A DNA stretch of 6,668 nucleotides from an uncultured Burkholderiales bacterium (lineage in GTDB: Bacteria > Pseudomonadota > Gammaproteobacteria > Burkholderiales > Burkholderiaceae_C): positions 1 to 6,668 of the forward strand of contig CAJBLW010000086.1 in the NCBI GenBank assembly GCA_903953985.1, read 5' to 3'. Shown in pieces: positions 5,317 through 6,668 of this stretch. The translations under genes were made by a program, and so were the position numbers. The notes below the pieces were generated by a model that saw nothing but the letters and a program-made list of their open reading frames with translations, searched no databases and had not been told where the DNA came from. Numbering within the stretch: the first letter of the stretch is position 1; every line of letters starts with the position of its first letter.

Positions 5317-6357
5317 ATGAGCTTTCAGATTTCAGTGCAACCCAGTGGCCGCAGCTTCAGCGCCGACACCAACGAAACCCTGCTAGCCGCTGGCATTCGC
5401 CAGGGCATCGGCTTGCCCTATGGGTGCAAGGACGGCGCTTGCGGTTCGTGCAAATGCAAAAAAATCTCAGGCACTGTGGTGCACGGCCCGCACCAGTCCA
5501 AAGCCCTGAGCGACGAGGAAGAAGCCCAGGGCCTGGTGCTGACTTGCTGCGCCACAGCGCAAAGCGATCTGGTGCTCGAATCCAAACAAGTCACCGTTGA
5601 AGGCGGCTTGCCCGTGAAGAAGATGCCGGTGCGCGTGGTCAGCCTTGAGAAGAAATCGCACGACGTGATCGTGTTGAAACTGCAATTGCCCGCCAACGAC
5701 GTGATGAAGTTCCACGCCGGTCAGTACATCGAATTTTTGTTGCGCGACGGTTCACGCCGCAGCTACAGCATGGCCAATGCACCGCACACCCTCGAAGTGG
5801 CACCACCTTCGGTGGAGCTGCACATCCGCCACATGCCCGGCGGCAAGTTCACCGACCCGGTGTTCAGCACCATGAAGGAAAAAGACATCCTGCGCGCCGA
5901 AGGCCCGTACGGCAGTTTTTACCTGCGCGAGGACAGCGACAAGCCCATCGTGCTGCTGGCCTCGGGCACGGGCTTTGCACCCATCAAGGCGCTGATTGAG
6001 CACATGCAGCACCGCGGCATCACCCGCCCGGCCACACTGTATTGGGGTGGACGCCGTCCGGCCGACCTGTACATGGCCGACTGGGTCGAAGCGCGCTTGG
6101 CCGAAATGCCCAACCTGCGCTATGTGCCCGTGATCTCAAACGCCGAAACCGAAGACCACTGGACGGGCCGAAGCGGATTTGTGCACCAGGCGGTGCTGCA
6201 GGACTTCCCGGATCTATCGGCTCATCAAGTCTATGCCTGCGGCGCACCCATCGTGGTGGACTCGGCCAAACGCGACTACTTGGCGCAAGGCGGTTTGCCA
6301 GAAGAAGAGTTTTACGCCGATTCATTCACCTCCGAGGCCGATAAGGCCAAGAGCTGA
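5317..6357 (+). CDS. Ferredoxin-fused FAD/NAD(P)H oxidoreductase (CDP-6-deoxy-delta-3,4-glucoseen reductase-like)
   Basis: A 346-residue flavoprotein electron-transfer enzyme that passes electrons from NAD(P)H through FAD to a [2Fe-2S] cluster and then to a partner oxygenase or dehydrase. The N-terminal plant-type ferredoxin domain (about 1-95) has cluster ligands C37-x4-C42-x2-C45 and C77. The FAD domain (about 103-205) shows RSYSMAN (148-154) and EGPYGSFYL (195-203). The NAD(P) domain shows LLASGTGFAPIKA (213-225) and YACGAP (307-312), and the chain nears its end with the aromatic FYADSF (332-337). This order matches AscD/DdhD-type reductases and also aromatic-oxygenase reductases. Databases often name such proteins after CDP-sugar synthesis, but no dehydrase or CDP-sugar gene is visible here, so the true partner is unknown. 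ATG 5317 starts the conserved MSFQISVQPSG. The frame is open upstream from 5155, but that extension opposes the SDR gene and has no homologous look. Confidence 0.9.
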   Translation: MSFQISVQPSGRSFSADTNETLLAAGIRQGIGLPYGCKDGACGSCKCKKISGTVVHGPHQSKALSDEEEAQGLVLTCCATAQSDLVLESKQVTVEGGLPVKKMPVRVVSLEKKSHDVIVLKLQLPANDVMKFHAGQYIEFLLRDGSRRSYSMANAPHTLEVAPPSVELHIRHMPGGKFTDPVFSTMKEKDILRAEGPYGSFYLREDSDKPIVLLASGTGFAPIKALIEHMQHRGITRPATLYWGGRRPADLYMADWVEARLAEMPNLRYVPVISNAETEDHWTGRSGFVHQAVLQDFPDLSAHQVYACGAPIVVDSAKRDYLAQGGLPEEEFYADSFTSEADKAKS

Positions 6358-6402
6358 ACGCCCACCTGCCCAGGAGAGACTCTGATGTGGGGCAAGTGAT
6401 CG

Positions 6403-6423
6403 ACCCCGGATCAAGTCCGGGGT
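6403..6423. repeat. REP-like GC-rich palindrome
   Basis: ACCCCGGA (6403-6410) and TCCGGGGT (6416-6423) form a perfect 8-bp inverted repeat around TCAAG. Elements of this kind (CCCCGGA...TCCGGGG) recur between genes in many proteobacteria, and translated they give the familiar spurious peptide HPGLDPGS. No T-run follows, so it is not a canonical intrinsic terminator, although the hairpin could protect the upstream transcript 3' end. Its right arm is part of the first tandem repeat unit. Confidence 0.75.
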
Positions 6424-6500
6424 GACTCTTGAAAGTCCGGGGTGACTCTTGAAAGTCCGGTGGACTAATTAGAGTCCGGGGGGACTCATGAGAGTCAAGG
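6413..6500. repeat. 20-bp tandem repeat array, about 4.4 copies
   Basis: Two identical 20-bp units (6413-6432 and 6433-6452, starting AAGTCCGGGGTGACTC) are followed by a third (6453-6472) and fourth (6473-6492) with substitutions, then a partial AGTC copy. The diverged copies contain further inverted repeats: GGACT/AGTCC (6462-6466 and 6473-6477), GAGTCC/GGACTC (6472-6477 and 6482-6487) and GACTC/GAGTC (6483-6487 and 6492-6496). No gene is seen in the whole 6358-6525 interval. Confidence 0.88.
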
Positions 6501-6525
6501 GTGGCGCCTAGGCAAGGGGCTTTGA

Positions 6526-6668
6526 TCACTCGCCCAGGTAGGCTGCGCGCACCTTGGGGTCTTCGAGCATGTCCTTCCCCACGCCCGTCATGGTGATGAG
6601 ACCCGAGTCCATCACATAACCCCGGTCGGCAATGGCCAGGGCGCGGCTGGCGTTTTGCTCGACCAGCA
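6526..6668 (-). CDS. livF: Branched-chain amino acid ABC transporter ATP-binding protein LivF, C-terminal end (truncated by the window)
   Basis: Only the last 46 codons and the stop TGA (6528-6526) are present; the gene enters from the right edge. LivF is one of two cytoplasmic ATPases of the high-affinity branched-chain amino acid importer (LivFGHMJ/K). The fragment starts LVEQNASRALAIADRGYVMD, which is the H-loop-distal VEQN segment and D-loop-following strand typical of LivF. It ends with EDPKVRAAYLGE, the characteristic LivF C-terminus. The VEQN and AYLGE ending favours LivF over LivG or UrtE. The Walker A, Walker B and signature motifs lie outside the window. livG, livM and livH probably lie beyond the edge (inference). 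The gene converges with the ferredoxin reductase across the repeat region. Confidence 0.9.
   Translation of the reverse strand, partial: LVEQNASRALAIADRGYVMDSGLITMTGVGKDMLEDPKVRAAYLGE

Noticed and set aside
6326..6529. Minus-strand open frame of 67 codons over the repeats
   Set aside because: Its peptide contains HPGLDPGS and repeated SPRT-like segments, which are the translation of the palindrome and tandem repeats. It overlaps the reductase and livF ends and has no ribosome site.

Overview
The window looks like ordinary chromosomal DNA of a beta-proteobacterium, most probably order Burkholderiales and perhaps family Comamonadaceae. This is an inference from the moderately high GC content, the protein sequences recalled, and gene pairings such as valS-galU and hslR beside an SDR gene. 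It has not been tested by any search. I see no phage, transposon, CRISPR array, toxin or defence module. There is no clear sign of a previously undescribed system.

Layout from left to right. (1) Plus strand, 1-1996: the 3' part of valS (valyl-tRNA synthetase), then 26 bp later galU (UDP-glucose pyrophosphorylase). (2) Minus strand, 3704-2003: a tight cluster of cysM (cysteine synthase B), a zinc-ribbon Nudix hydrolase and a TusA-family sulfur-carrier protein. It converges on galU with only 6 bp between the stop codons. The Nudix and TusA genes overlap at a TGATG junction, which suggests translational coupling. (3) Plus strand, 3743-3827: tRNA-Leu(CAA), with a possible extended -10 promoter and a strong terminator hairpin. 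The hairpin may also end transcription arriving from the other strand. (4) Minus strand, 5269-3897: an atypical SDR/epimerase-like gene followed 20 bp later by hslR (Hsp15). (5) Plus strand, 5317-6357: a ferredoxin-fused flavin reductase, divergent from the SDR gene with only 47 bp between start codons. (6) 6358-6525: an intergenic stretch with a REP-like palindrome running into about four 20-bp tandem repeats. (7) Minus strand, 6668-6526: the C-terminal end of a LivF-type branched-chain amino acid ABC transporter ATPase.

Functionally this is housekeeping: translation (valS, tRNA-Leu, hslR), nucleotide-sugar supply (galU), cysteine and sulfur handling (cysM, tusA-like), redox chemistry (the ferredoxin reductase) and nutrient uptake (livF). 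The points most worth a second look are the palindrome/tandem-repeat region before livF, the coupled cysM-Nudix-TusA cluster, the non-canonical Nudix box, the SDR lacking the catalytic Tyr-Lys pair, and the ferredoxin reductase without an obvious partner.
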